A stretch of DNA of 24,761 nucleotides from Euplotes cf. woodruffi 2 WChen-2021 (GCA_021441665.1 JAGYYN010029854.1:1-24761); one strand, 5' to 3'; positions 1-9,872 are shown, counted from the stretch's first letter. The notes: a model not told the origin generated them from the letters alone. Translations and numbers: made by a program.

Positions 1-815
1 TTCAAGGAGTATCTCAGCACTATACTCGGCTTTGAGATTCCTAAAATAAATTTTTCTCCGTATTGCGATTCGAAATAACTCCGGTTATAGGGAGCCATGA
101 ATTCTAAAAAGCTTTTGCCCTTCATATCTTCTTTTCCATAGACGTCTTTTGTGTTTCATCAATCAACAATTGTTCCTTCGCAATTTACGATCATTGTGCA
201 TAGAGGGGTCTTCTTTGCACCAAATTTTTGTCATTTTTCATCTTTTTCCGTAATTTTCTCATTCTGGATACTAATCGATGAATCCTTTGCAATTTTTAGT
301 CTGAAATTTTGGTTCATTTGTAATTTCTCTTCTGCAATAATTTTTGAACTCGACGTGTTGAAATCTTTTATTCACGAAGGCCACTTGGATTCTTCGTTAA
401 CAAAAGGATGATTTTCCGGTGTGCCAGATGGTCTTGTTTTTGACGAAATTTGCAGATCGTCCAAAACTTCTGAAGATCCATATTCTAAATTTTCTGATGA
501 ATTGTGAACCTCCGCAATTTGAAAATTTTTTGAAATCCCGGTGTTATTCAGCCGTTCTTGGCATCGACTGTGATCCATGTCAATGCATTTTCCTTTCTTT
601 GGTGAGTTCTTGGTCTCTATTGGTGATTGTCTGGCTGCAAGAGGGCTAAAAGAACGGTGTTATTTACAAATTTATATCCAAAACAGCGAAGGAATTTGAT
701 GCCTTTAATAAAGGGAAATATAAGGAACAAAAACCTACATTTTTGGGCATAATTTAGGCTTATCTTCTGCAGAGGCCACTGGATGGCCTTGTAATCATGA
801 TTGAGAGTGTATCAT
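1..815 (-). CDS. PAS-domain protein, 3' part cut by window edge
   Basis: Two exons, 815-739 and 645-1, with an intron at 738-646 (GTAGGT...TTTTAG, 93 nt) whose phases match. Reading continues through several in-frame TGA codons taken as Cys and is still open at base 1, so the C-terminus is missing. The last part resembles the start of a PAS sensor fold: a strand of the type M-I-V-N-x-x-G-T-I-V-D, then Y-G-x-E-D-M-K-G-K-S-F-L-E-F-M. PAS domains bind small ligands or partner proteins, but no ligand can be named here. The first ~130 residues are polar and low in complexity. The ATG at 815 is the first in frame. Upstream codons (L-L-I-V-L-L) are hydrophobic and could belong to another exon, so the 5' end is uncertain. 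Product and reading frame are fairly sure; the exact start is not. Confidence 0.58.
646..738 (-). other. Intron in the PAS gene
   Basis: Starts GTAGGT and ends TTTTAG on the minus strand. It contains stops in the coding frame, and the flanking exons join in phase 2. Confidence 0.55.
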
Positions 816-1163
816 AAATAGCAGGACGATGAGTAATTTTTTATTTGATTAATACTCACATTTTAGATTGAATTATAGGACCCCAATAAATATTATTTCA
901 ATTTTAATATCACTTATAATTAGCGATACCGTTTTTCATGCTCGTAATTCACTCTTTTTGGTGTTGTGTTAGTTTGTTTTGCATTGTTGTTTTTCCTTTT
1001 AAAATAAACCTTTGCGTCGTATAAATTACTCGCTGAAGCTCTGACTTGTGTGGACAACTGATCGTTTATATAAATTCTATTATTCCTATTAAAAAGATTA
1101 ATTTAGCATTTTATAGATGAAATCGAAAATTTTAGGATCAAATAATATAAAAGCGATGTTTGC

Positions 1164-3325
1164 TTACTCTCTTAAGACTTGATTATTTTCATTATACCCA
1201 TTATTTCTGCTTTCGAATTTGAGTCATGAATGGGTCGGTTGTCTCAACAAATTAAGCCGATCTTCTAAGATCTGGCTGGCTGGCAATCTCTGTTGTTGCT
1301 TCCATGCTGCAGTTCTGAGCCTCCTGTCTTCACTGACATCAATACCTAAGGCTATTAGTCGACTGAAAGAAAAATGAGTGTTTTAGTATTTAAAAATCCC
1401 GATTTGCAAATATTTTGTATAATATACTCTGGCTGCAGCTGTTCTCACTTAATCTCTGCTTGACCTTGAGTCTTTTCTTGCTTCTGCTTCTGGTGGTCTG
1501 TCCGCCTCTGACTTTAGCCTGAGACTGCCTCCATCAGTCGTCGATTTTGGTCCTTGTGATTTTATGCATCTTTTCTAAGATTTCAGTGTATTCTGCAGCT
1601 TGAAATCAACTTGATTTTTGTAATAATCTACTGATGCTCGTTTGTAAGGAGTGTAATTGTCTCACTTGCGCAGACTAAATATCTGATGAGACATTCACAG
1701 CAAATGACAACTATTTTTAATCATATTTTTGATAATTCAAAATTGCAAGTTTTTTGTATTGAAGTTCAGAATATATCAATCTGATGTAAAGATTATATTA
1801 CTAAAGTTTACTTCAAATGCTAAAATCATTATTTTTTATTACTAAAAAATAAATTTATCCATCTTTTTTAGCTACTTTTTTATATTTATTCTATACTTTT
1901 GTAATTCGTGATTAAGGATTCTGAGTAATAAATAATAAAAACACAGTTGATAAATACCTTATTCTGCTCAAAATTTTGACTCTCATCAATTCAAGCTTTA
2001 AGGTTCTCAGCGATATTCAAAATGCTATTGTGAAGTCTGCTAAAACTTAGGCCACCATTCGCTTACCGGCTGCTTTTCTTCGGAATGCTGTTGATTCTTT
2101 TGATGATCGCCTGCAGCTCTAAATTCACGATAGCCTCTGCTGAAAGGCTCGATCGGCGCAAAGTTACCGATGACGCTGAACTTCTCGATTTTCATGACAA
2201 CTGTGAGTTCGAAAGACACGGCGAAACTACTGGATTCAGTGTCGAAGATCTAAAGTGACAAGGAATGCGGGGAGACGATGCTTTTAAACTTTTAACCTTA
2301 TCTCTTGGAGTCGACGGGTAATCATTTTGACTTGTTACCGGGTAACAAGTCTTTTGCCTCATTTGAAAATTTTCCTCGCTTTCCGGCTCGAAATCAATTT
2401 TATATCAAAGTGAATTGAAAATTTCATTGATATTCTGCCGGTCTTTGTGGATGTTATTTTCGTCTAAATTTAGAGACCTTATGGAAGTCTAGGTCCTTAG
2501 TGCCGTAGTTAATATTTTTATTAATCATTTGCCTTTGAACTGAAGTCTTGTTTGAATCATTCTGTCGATTGAACATCTGCATATGCTTGATTTTTGTAAA
2601 CGGTGTATTATGTTGGCTAAAAATTGATTTGGATATATTTATCAAAATGCTTATTTTACTTTATAAAAATATGATTATAAAAATCGAATGACTCATAATT
2701 TGACACCTTACTTTACAGTGTGGTGAGACAACTCGCATAGATCATCTAAATTAGTTTTCCTTTTGTTTTTATGATGCATTCGAACCTCGACTTCTTGATA
2801 ATTGACTTCACAGCCGAAGGAAAGCGACTCTTTATCAGAGTTATCGGATTCTTCAGTATCGAAGGTAGGAGTGATTCTGTCTTCTGAGAGATCCTCTTGA
2901 GCATTATGAATACTACTAAAGATATCTCAGTTCTTTTTATAAATCTTCTCCATATCACGTTCGTTAATAAATACAGGATTGTAGACTTTTGTTATTAAGT
3001 TATTTTGAAGGTTTGCTTTTTCTTCAAAACTCTTCTGCAGTTGTCTTGGACTTCGATAGCTCTTGCGTTCGAAAAATACTTCATCGTCCAAGCTTTCCTC
3101 GACATATTCAGTTTCGATAAAGTTATTGTATACAGTTGGGTTTGAGCAACTGTCACTATAGGAATTTTGGAGGTACTCAGAGTATCATTCTTCAAGCTCT
3201 TCACAGTGAGACTTTCTCTGGTTGTTATTTTGCGACAAATCGCCTTTCCTATATTTATATCTTCTACCAGACTCATTTGTTTGCTTCTTCTGCGAATGCT
3301 TTGCGTAAATATCAAAATCGGTCAT
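1164..3325 (-). CDS. Unrecognised Ser/Lys/Asn-rich protein, four exons, two frameshift sites
   Basis: Exons 3325-2712, 2616-2067, 1674-1428 and 1351-1164; introns of 95, 392 and 76 nt, all starting GTA and ending TAG, with matching phases. The ATG at 3325 opens a 204-codon exon. In exon 2 the codon AAA is followed by TAA (2456-2454); a +1 shift opens about 130 further codons. In exon 3 TCT-TAG (1577-1575) needs +2. The conceptual protein is about 531 aa with Cys from TGA: an acidic N-terminal third, a Ser-rich middle (residues ~290-330) and a basic C-terminus with an R-S-R-S-K-K cluster. No domain is recognised. An alternative frame is also open through 2250-2068 and 1674-1580, so the exon 2/3 reading is the weakest part. 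Stop is GAG-TAA. Confidence 0.55.
1575..1580 (-). other. Candidate +2 frameshift site TCT-TAG
   Basis: The frame ending L-K-S meets TAG. Skipping TA gives E-K-M-H-K and an open frame to the next intron. Confidence 0.45.
2329..2351. repeat. Perfect 11-bp-arm palindrome inside an exon
   Basis: Arms GACTTGTTACC and GGTAACAAGTC flank a single G. It lies within coding sequence of the minus-strand gene. Confidence 0.8.
2454..2459 (-). other. Candidate +1 frameshift site AAA-TAA
   Basis: The frame ending K-F-R-R-K meets TAA after AAA. Skipping the T opens the long downstream frame. AAA-TAA is the classic Euplotes slippery site. Confidence 0.6.
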
Positions 3326-3793
3326 TTTTGATAATAAATTTTACTTTCAATTTTATCGTTAAAAACATGATTTAATTATTAAATTTTTAGTATAAAATTT
3401 AACTCGAAATATATACTTTTTATCAATCAAATTTCATTTAAAAAAACTCTATATTAAATCTCTATCACTTTAACTTTCGTTTTATCAAAAATATAGCGAA
3501 TTCATTTTTAATTCTACAATCGATAAAATTTATATTACCACCTTTTCGATATGATAAAGCATCCATTAATCTTTATTCATCAATATTTTAACTTAATCAA
3601 TACCAATTATTAATTGTAATAATAACGTTATCCAAATAAAAATATTATAGCAAAAATAAAACTAAAAACTGAGTTCAATAAAATCCTCACTTTTATTTAT
3701 TTTTCAATATAATACCCAAATCACATGCAGATTTTATTTAAAATACTCAATAAGCGAATGTTAAAACCTAAATTTTTATTATTTAAAATTGAA
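3326..3793. other. Divergent intergenic region
   Basis: About 470 bp of roughly 80% A+T between the start codons of a minus-strand and a plus-strand gene. Both promoters must lie here. No box or repeat stands out beyond ATTGAA/TTCAAT hexamers (TTCAAT at 3346-3351; ATTGAA at 3788-3793 directly before the ATG). Confidence 0.6.
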
Positions 3794-5222
3794 ATGTCAA
3801 TACTCATCCAAAAAAATCGACTGTCACCAAAAGACACTAAAGGGCCGCTGCTTGGATACCAAATCTCAGCGAAGATCATTATCAAGATATTCAAGTACTA
3901 TTAGGCGAAGCAAGGGACGTTATCAAGCTGCAGCAGTTAAATAAGTGGTTTTATGAAGTCATGCTTCCATACGTGATAAATTACTGCGAGTTTCCGATTA
4001 TTCACTTTTTCTACCTCAGCAATAAATAAACTGTTTCAGTACAACCTCAGCTCAAAACGATGGCTTCGCAGCGAAATCGGTAAGACCGAGCAGTACTAAA
4101 AATTTAGATAATTACGAAGACATCAAGGAAAGAATACATATGATGATGAAACCGATTCAAATTAATAAATACCAAATTTACCTAATCGGAGGTACAAATG
4201 AGAAAGTCAGCCAGGCATATCCGGAGTGACTCTGCTACGACCTCAAAACCAAGCATATTACCGTCGAGCCTTCAATGAATCGAGGCCGGATGTCCTTTGG
4301 CATTATTTACTTCAATTACTACATTTATGTTGTCGGAGGGGCTGGCAACAACAGAAGTCTGCTTCCTAATTGAGAACGGTTCGATGTATATGGCAAACTT
4401 AAAAATCCAGATTACCAGTGGGAAGAGCTACCCAGCCTGAAGGAAACTCGGTTCTCGAGCTCGCTTATTATCTTAAAGCACAGGTACCTCTACTGCCTTG
4501 CGTCTTCAGTCCTCAGCCAATTGGATGATGACGACAGTGACTCTGATGATGATGAATACGACGATGACGAAGACGAAGGCGCTCTTGAGAAAAAGCTCAA
4601 AAAGAAGGTCGCCAACGCAAGAGATAAAATCATCAACAATGCTGGCAGGTACATGTCAAAGCGCAAAATCGAAGAACTCGATGATAAACTATACAAAGAA
4701 TTCAAACATAAAATGCAAGAAGAAATTAAAGAACGTGAAGAACGAAGAGCTGAACGTGAAAAACGAAAAATCGAAAGGGAAAAACGTAGAGACAAACTCA
4801 AAATGCTGCGAAAATCAGCTTCTGGAACTATGTATTTTAACTTAATCGAACGGATCGATCTAGAAAACCCTGTTGAGTGGGAATATGTCGACATTGTGCA
4901 TTGAGACCTCAAAAATCATTCGCAGCTGGGCATGATTGAGATATCACACACTAAAATACTTGTTTTTGGAGGAGCTTCAAACGAAAATGAGCAATCTAAC
5001 ATTAAAAACAGTTATGAAATCAATTTGGACGACCAGTCAATAGTTAAAACAGATACTAAAATACTTGCGTGAGATAAGTTTTACTACGGACAGACATCTG
5101 TAATCGGGGAAAAAGTCTATCTGCTTGGGAAGAAGCACATCCACATATACAATATTATCGAGAAGAGGTTTAAGGCAATACCGAATAGAGGCTACGATTG
5201 CCTATCTCACCTTAATCTTTAG
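3794..5222 (+). CDS. F-box-like/kelch-repeat protein with three frameshift sites
   Basis: Probably a substrate adaptor of an SCF-type ubiquitin ligase, inferred from an F-box-like N-terminus (K-I-F-K-Y ... A-R-D-V-I-K-L ... W-F-Y-E-V) followed by kelch units such as I-Y-L-I-G-G, I-Y-V-V-G-G and I-L-V-F-G-G. Kelch repeats form a beta-propeller. The frame must change at TAT-TAG (3902, +2), AAA-TAA-A (4027, +1) and TAC-TAA-A (4097, +1); the F-box pattern and kelch strands run smoothly across the joins, giving about 474 aa. In-frame TGA codons (for example in C-E-R-F-D-V-Y) read as Cys. Between kelch units sits an unusual insert: an Asp-rich tract (residues ~242-260) and a charged Lys/Glu/Arg helix (~261-345). 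The start is the first ATG; the stop is CTT-TAG. The kelch call is strong, the F-box call moderate. Confidence 0.75.
3899..3904 (+). other. Candidate +2 frameshift site TAT-TAG
   Basis: Skipping TA joins K-I-F-K-Y-Y to G-E-A-R-D-V and completes an F-box-like motif. A -1 slip would give the same downstream frame. Confidence 0.6.
4024..4029 (+). other. +1 frameshift site AAA-TAA-A
   Basis: Canonical Euplotes slippery heptamer. It joins F-F-Y-L-S-N-K to L-F-Q-Y-N-L, a kelch-like strand. Confidence 0.75.
4094..4099 (+). other. +1 frameshift site TAC-TAA-A
   Basis: Skipping the T joins K-T-E-Q-Y to the 375-codon kelch frame. Confidence 0.7.
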
Positions 5223-5358
5223 CTTTTCAATATTTAGTCTCAAAAAGATTAAAATATTTAAAATAATAAATTTGAGGCTTAGATATAAAATAACTAAAAT
5301 AGTATAAATTAATAGTATTTGACAAACTTATAAAGGTGGATATAACACTAATATTTAG

Positions 5359-6559
5359 ATGACTTACTATGAAGATCCGAGTGTAGAGATAAACCAAGCT
5401 CTACATGAAACATCACTAATGTCTCAAGCAGCATATGACAGGCTGTTTCAGTGAGACATTTTACTAAAAACAGATAAAAAGCTTGACATTCAGTATACTG
5501 AAAAAGAAAATGAACTATTAATAAAGTCTGACATGGCTTTGGCTTCTAAATAGCGAGCCGTTTAATGACCCAGCAACTGCTTATCTCGGTATGTGAATAA
5601 TTAAAACGAAGTTATCATTGATGATAAAATATCTTAATTGAAGGTTAATGTGCTTCATAACGTATCCATTAAAAGCATTAATTGGCAGGAATTTTGGATT
5701 AAATTATGCTATTTTACTAATGCATTTTTACTAGACTTATCAATCGAGACAAATACATTTCCAGAAAGGCACAGCGACCAAATAAAGAGCCTTTACAAGA
5801 AGAAATTTGACGCATTGTCACTGTCGCATAAAATAATAATCAAGGAGCTGGTGGATCACAGACTGACTAAAAACAACCTTGAGTCTCTAAGGCTTATCGA
5901 CGATGTCTATAAGCTCGAGCAAAACTCAAATGACAGAGTAAACGAACGAAGAAACTCAGCCTACGACGCTTACGACTCTAAAAGAATCAACTCTATGCAG
6001 GCCGCGCAAGGAGGAGCCATGCAGTTTAATAATATGTCAGAGTTATAAATCCGTACGGCAAGAACCACAGTGCGAATAATCAAAAGAGGTAATTTACATA
6101 TTTTGATTTAAACTTTTTCTACTAATTTCGTATTCAAAATCAGCAATCATGCTTAAATCCTGTTTTAGAGACGAATACAGCTTGAGAATGCAGATGCTTC
6201 GAGAAAACTTAAAAGTCGTAAAACTGCACAACATGCTCCAACTGCAAATTCTCATGGAAAAGATGAAGCAAGAGCACGAGCAAAAACTCATTGAAGAACC
6301 TCTCGTCGAACAGTACAGCAAAGACTACGAGTTCTGACTTGCTAAAGTCAGAGAGGTTAAGCAAAAACGAAAGGAAAACAAATTCGAAGATGACGAAGAC
6401 TATCCTGAAGAAAGCAGAAGGAACATGCAATCTGAGTCGAAGCGAAAGAAAAATCCTCCCAGAAGGAATCGCAATACTCGAAAGAAAAGAGGATCAATCG
6501 GCCTTTCTGATTACAATCTTGAAGAGTCTTTTGATGACTCTGATAAGTGGAATATGTAA
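5359..6559 (+). CDS. Unrecognised charged, coiled-coil-prone protein with two introns
   Basis: The ATG at 5359 opens 64 codons ending A-L-A-S-K before TAG (5551). A +2 shift then reads to an intron at 5589-5643 (GTATGT...GAAG, 55 nt), and the next exon is open for about 135 codons. At TTA-TAA (6046) and GAA-TAA (6077) two +1 shifts, net +2, lead to a second intron, 6089-6168 (GTAATT...TTTTAG, 80 nt). The last exon carries a Met/Lys/Gln/Glu-rich helix (R-M-Q-M-L-R-E-N-L-K) and a very basic stretch with K-R-K-K and T-R-K-K-R-G, which could be a nuclear localisation signal. No known family is recognised. Alternatively the frame from 6149 to 6559 could be a separate gene starting at ATG 6149. Reading after the final TAA is also fairly open to 6645, so the true C-terminus may lie further on. 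Confidence 0.5.
5548..5553 (+). other. Candidate +2 frameshift site AAA-TAG
   Basis: The +2 frame reaches the GTATGT donor at 5589 in the phase needed by the next exon. A +1 reading is also open but does not fit the intron phase. Confidence 0.45.
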
Positions 6560-7050
6560 ATCCCTGTCATTTCACCATCTCAAAACTTATATTTTCAATA
6601 TGAGCGCGAGTTTAAAGCATTAACTCTTCAAGATTAAATTCAATAGTTCACATGTTTTAAAAGTTTAATGATAAAATATGTTATTTCAAATAAAAATAAT
6701 TATTTTATAAAGTAATTAAAAACATTTTTTTCAATTAAATCTCAGTTTAAAAATTGTTTCTATAAAATCTCAATAAAAATATTTTTGTATAATTTAACGC
6801 CTAAATGATTCAGCTCAAGTTAAGTATGTTATGCTCTTAATAACAAATCTAAACTTGCTTTAAATCTTGTTCTAATCACTGATATCCAATTCGACCTCTT
6901 AAAATGAGTAGAAATTACCGAGTCCAAGCTTTGTGATTAAAAGTGAAATATTAGTGAAATTTAATTAAATTTATAATATTTATTAAATAAGGCAAAATCT
7001 TATTGCTTATTACATAATTTTACCAACACCATCTACACTACATTTACAAC
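6560..7050 (+). other. Intergenic region with 3' end and kinase promoter
   Basis: A+T-rich spacer between two plus-strand genes. The first 65 bases are less A+T-rich and may be extra coding or 3' UTR of the upstream gene. Three TTCAAT hexamers occur (6594, ~6643, ~6726). No clear promoter element is seen. Confidence 0.5.
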
Positions 7051-8318
7051 ATGGACGAATTATTTAAAATGTCTTTAATGATCGATAAGACCCACCAACT
7101 TATTGGCACTTTGGGAATTGGAGGAGCCGGAGAGGTTTACTCCATCAGGAATATTAAAAATAATTGTACATTTGCGGCCAAATTCGCTCGAAAGGATTTG
7201 AATGTAACTCAATCGAAAAAGCTCATGCTCCTTCAAAGAGAACGAGATATAATGGAAGCACTCAATAATCACCCGAATATACTTAAAAGCTATCATTTAT
7301 ACAAAAAAAGAAAGGCTAGCTCGATGCTCAACAGCGTAGACCTGAAAAACAAAGAAATTGAAGCCCACCTTTCAACATCTCCATATCACTTGATTGAATA
7401 TTGTGAGAATGGATGATTTGTGAATTATTTAAGGAAGCAGAACTCAATACCAGAGAGTATTGCTGTGTTCTACGCCGATCAGCTCTTAAGCGCCATCTAC
7501 TATCTTCATCAAGAAGGTTACGCACATTTAGACATTAAGCTCGACAACATTCTTCTAGATGATTATTTCAATATAAGACTATCAGATTTTGGATCTGCAT
7601 TAAGAGTCGATGAAACGAATACAACTGGCCTAAGGAGAGGTACACCAAAGTACATGGCTCCCGAGGTATTTAACCTTAAGGCAGGTGAGACCTTCAACCC
7701 GCAAAAGGCTGACATTTATTCATTCGGAGTCTGAATATTTCTTATGCTCTTCAAGAAATTTCCACATCAAACTTGAAGAGATTATCCACAAACACAAGAT
7801 CTAATAATGAACCCGGAAAAACTTTGCATGTGTCCGTTTGATCTTGAGGCTGATCAGTGGAACAGGTTGACCTATGAGACAAGGCTATTACTGGTGTCTT
7901 GCCTGAACGTCAACCCAGTGCAAAGGCCTTCAAGCCAAGATATACTATCAAACTTCAACCTTCCAATGTTGCCAGACTCAATTGGCGACGTTATTATGGA
8001 AGAGATGCAGCTAAGAAGAGTTAAGTACCAGCAAATCACAACTGAAGCCACTAGCTGCGTACAACTGGTCAATCAACCAGTCCCCTGTGCTGAGGTTCCA
8101 CAGGAATATATCAAACAAGAAAGAGTGCAAAAAGCAGACCCTCAGGTGAATGGATGTGGATCGAGCACGAATGCCTCAACAAACAGTAAGATGTAATGAC
8201 TTCCGAGTTCATTATGCCGATCAGTGGAGTCAAGCACAGCTGCAGATTGCATAACGCGTATTGCTTGACTTGCAAAAGCAACAGTTTCCTTCAGAACTGT
8301 TCACTGTATATAACTTAA
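7051..8318 (+). CDS. Serine/threonine protein kinase, non-RD (HLD) type
   Basis: A protein kinase domain is visible in order: glycine loop G-I-G-G-A-G-E-V (residues ~22-29), ATP-anchoring Lys in F-A-A-K-F (~44), catalytic H-L-D-I-K-L-D-N (~159-166), D-F-G (~179-181), Y-M-A-P-E (~202-206) and D-I-Y-S-F-G-V. The usual Arg of HRD is Leu, so activation-loop control probably differs from RD kinases; the catalytic Asp and Lys are present. Several in-frame TGA codons read as Cys. A continuous frame runs to TAA at 8194-8196 (381 aa). Two +1 shifts, at ATG-TAA (8194) and GCA-TAA (8252), would add about 40 residues containing C-L-T-C-K and end at 8318; base composition there stays coding-like. The kinase call is secure, its subfamily is not, and the extension is an inference. 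Confidence 0.85.
8194..8254 (+). other. Candidate double +1 frameshift at the kinase C-terminus
   Basis: TAA at 8194 and TAA at 8252 in successive frames. A single +2 at the first TAA gives the same final frame. If neither is used, the kinase ends at 8196. Confidence 0.35.
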
Positions 8319-8602
8319 TTTTTAACTTAATGTAATATTCAAGAATGTAATTTTTGGAATAAGATGAAAAATATCGATAAATCATAAGACTCGATCTTTA
8401 ATTCTCATCTATCCACGTAAGACGAACTTATCTCCATCATTGAGGATTTTTAGGAAAATTAGAGGAAAATAAGCATCGTCAATTCACCCAAAATAACCCC
8501 TCTTTCTGATTCTTTGAAATCGGTTAATTAGTAGTTTTAAAAATTAAATTTACAAATTAATCAATCAGAAAGTATAAAAAGGGCTTGCATGAAAGTGGGT
8601 GA
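8319..8602. other. Non-coding spacer after the kinase
   Basis: A+T-rich, no open frame of note. It holds the left arm and loop of an inverted repeat (see 8482-8604) and a TATA-like TATAAAAAG at 8573-8581. Confidence 0.5.
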
Positions 8603-8604
8603 AT
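8482..8604. repeat. Two-step imperfect inverted repeat
   Basis: Outer arms ATTCACCCA (8482-8490) and TGGGTGAAT (8596-8604) and inner arms CTTTCTGATT (8502-8511) and AATCAGAAAG (8563-8572) are each perfect complements and nested. The gaps between arm segments are 11 and 23 nt; the loop is about 50 nt. The element is 123 bp with no flanking TA duplication seen. Confidence 0.7.
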
Positions 8605-9252
8605 GAGTAATAAATTTTGCGGAATTACTAAAGCAACCGTCCCTATCGTCTTCGATCATCTTACCGATGTATGAGGAGCAGTATTAGGGCCTTGTATTGC
8701 TTCAATCACCTAATAATAAGTTTGATCCAGAGGTTGTCAAGATATTTTAGATCTGATGGCATGCATATTCGACAGAGACTCTAAATTCATCTCTCATATT
8801 GAATTATTTACTGCTTTTTAATCGTTTTCGAGGCGAGGCAAAGCCAGAAATCACACAACTCCATCATGTATGGGCTTAGATGATGGACTGCTGTTATTTT
8901 ACAGATGCTTTCTCAAGATCTTGAAAACTTGATAATTTAAGGATTTTTGTCACTTTTGATTGAATAGAAGTTGGTCGTCTACAAATGCGAAATATTGCCA
9001 AAATTACTGTGTTTTCACACAAAATATCCAATAATAGCGATAAAATGCTGCATAAGTGCCGCGAAGGATACACTCGAGATTACGTTATTTTCATTAATTC
9101 AGACACTATGATGCAAAACTCATTAAAAAGAAATAGAGATGGAAATGCAAAACATTAGCAAAACTAAAGTTATAGTTTTCGTCAGAATTCGAACATCATT
9201 AGTGATTTTCACTCGAAAACAGCGCATCGAGTGATTCTTCGAGAATAAATAA
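8603..9252 (+). other. Doubtful coding stretch or gene remnant
   Basis: An ATG at 8603 opens 36 codons. A frame of about 75 codons (8936-9155) and a frame from ATG 9139 to TAA 9252 are also open, but joining them needs five or more shifts at TAA/TAG in 650 bp. With free choice of shift almost any DNA can be opened, no domain is recognisable, and the composition is intermediate. It may be a decayed gene, a very heavily frameshifted one, or non-coding. Confidence 0.25.
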
Positions 9253-9346
9253 AGCTCTTTATCTTTAAATTGAATAAAACTCGATTAAAGATGATCTTTT
9301 AAAACTAGTATTTTGTAGCTAGCGTGGTTCTGTAGATAAGACTCAG

Positions 9347-9732
9347 CTAAAATTGAGCTATTACAAATAGTAATTTCAATTTCTGACGACCTACGTAATA
9401 TGAGCCCAAAATTAATCCAAAGCTTAATAAAAATAGAAGATGAAAAAGTTGTTCCCCAAATATACTAATCTTATTCGTATTCACATCATATCCAAGCTGA
9501 ACGTGCAGAAGAAAACCAAGCACAGTTATCGAAATGAAATCGCGAGTATAAGCCTCATTTGTCTTTAGGAGATTTTGCAAAATCTTAACTAAATACGATT
9601 TGCTCCTTGGGAATGTAAATTTCTTAAGATTGAAGAATGAAAAGACTACCTAGATATATCGCCTTATCTCAAGACTGCTATCTTTCATAGCAACTTGAGC
9701 TCTTTCACATCAAGGCTGTTCTGCAGAGCCAT
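9347..9732 (-). CDS. Small multi-pass membrane protein candidate
   Basis: The ATG at 9732 starts 22 codons ending K-I-A-V-L-R before TAA (9666-9664). A +1 shift opens 13 codons to TCT-TAA (9626-9624), and a second +1 enters a frame open to TAG at 9349-9347. The predicted protein is about 127 aa. Two clear hydrophobic helices occur in the second half (F-I-S-I-T-V-L-G-F-L-L and L-F-H-L-L-F-L-L-S-F-G-L-I-L-G), plus a weaker one near residues 15-35. No family is recognised. It is divergent from SAP18, with 140 bp between start codons. The 77-codon C-terminal frame is the best supported part; both joins are inferred. Confidence 0.45.
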
Positions 9733-9872
9733 GCTGGAATGGAGGCGGGACTTTTCTATGTAAGACTGTATGAATTTTCAGAAAGATCCAGGAAACAACT
9801 TGCGAATCTAAACCAGCCAACTCTGGTGAATTCAACTAGCAAAAATTAAGTCGGTTTAATTATAATTGAAAT

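Noticed and set aside
151-649. Plus-strand Phe/Ser-rich frames at the left end
   Set aside because: Antisense to the PAS gene, which is longer, has a matched intron and a recognisable domain start.
2068-2253. Alternative frame containing M-K-I-E-K-F-S-V-I-G
   Set aside because: Open and phase-compatible with the next exon, but it begins at a TAG without a convincing upstream exon. The chosen frame continues about 60 codons further upstream and joins the N-terminal exon in phase.
4490-4912. Ser-rich minus-strand frame opposite the kelch gene
   Set aside because: Mirror of the acidic/charged insert; it has no start context and the plus frame is flanked by kelch strands.
6904-6954. 16-codon frame upstream of the kinase
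   Set aside because: Too short, in A+T-rich DNA, with no downstream donor; treated as chance.
7417-7419. TGA as tryptophan
   Set aside because: Trp would be tolerated in the kinases, but the zinc-finger and RRM positions demand Cys, so one code (TGA=Cys) explains all genes.
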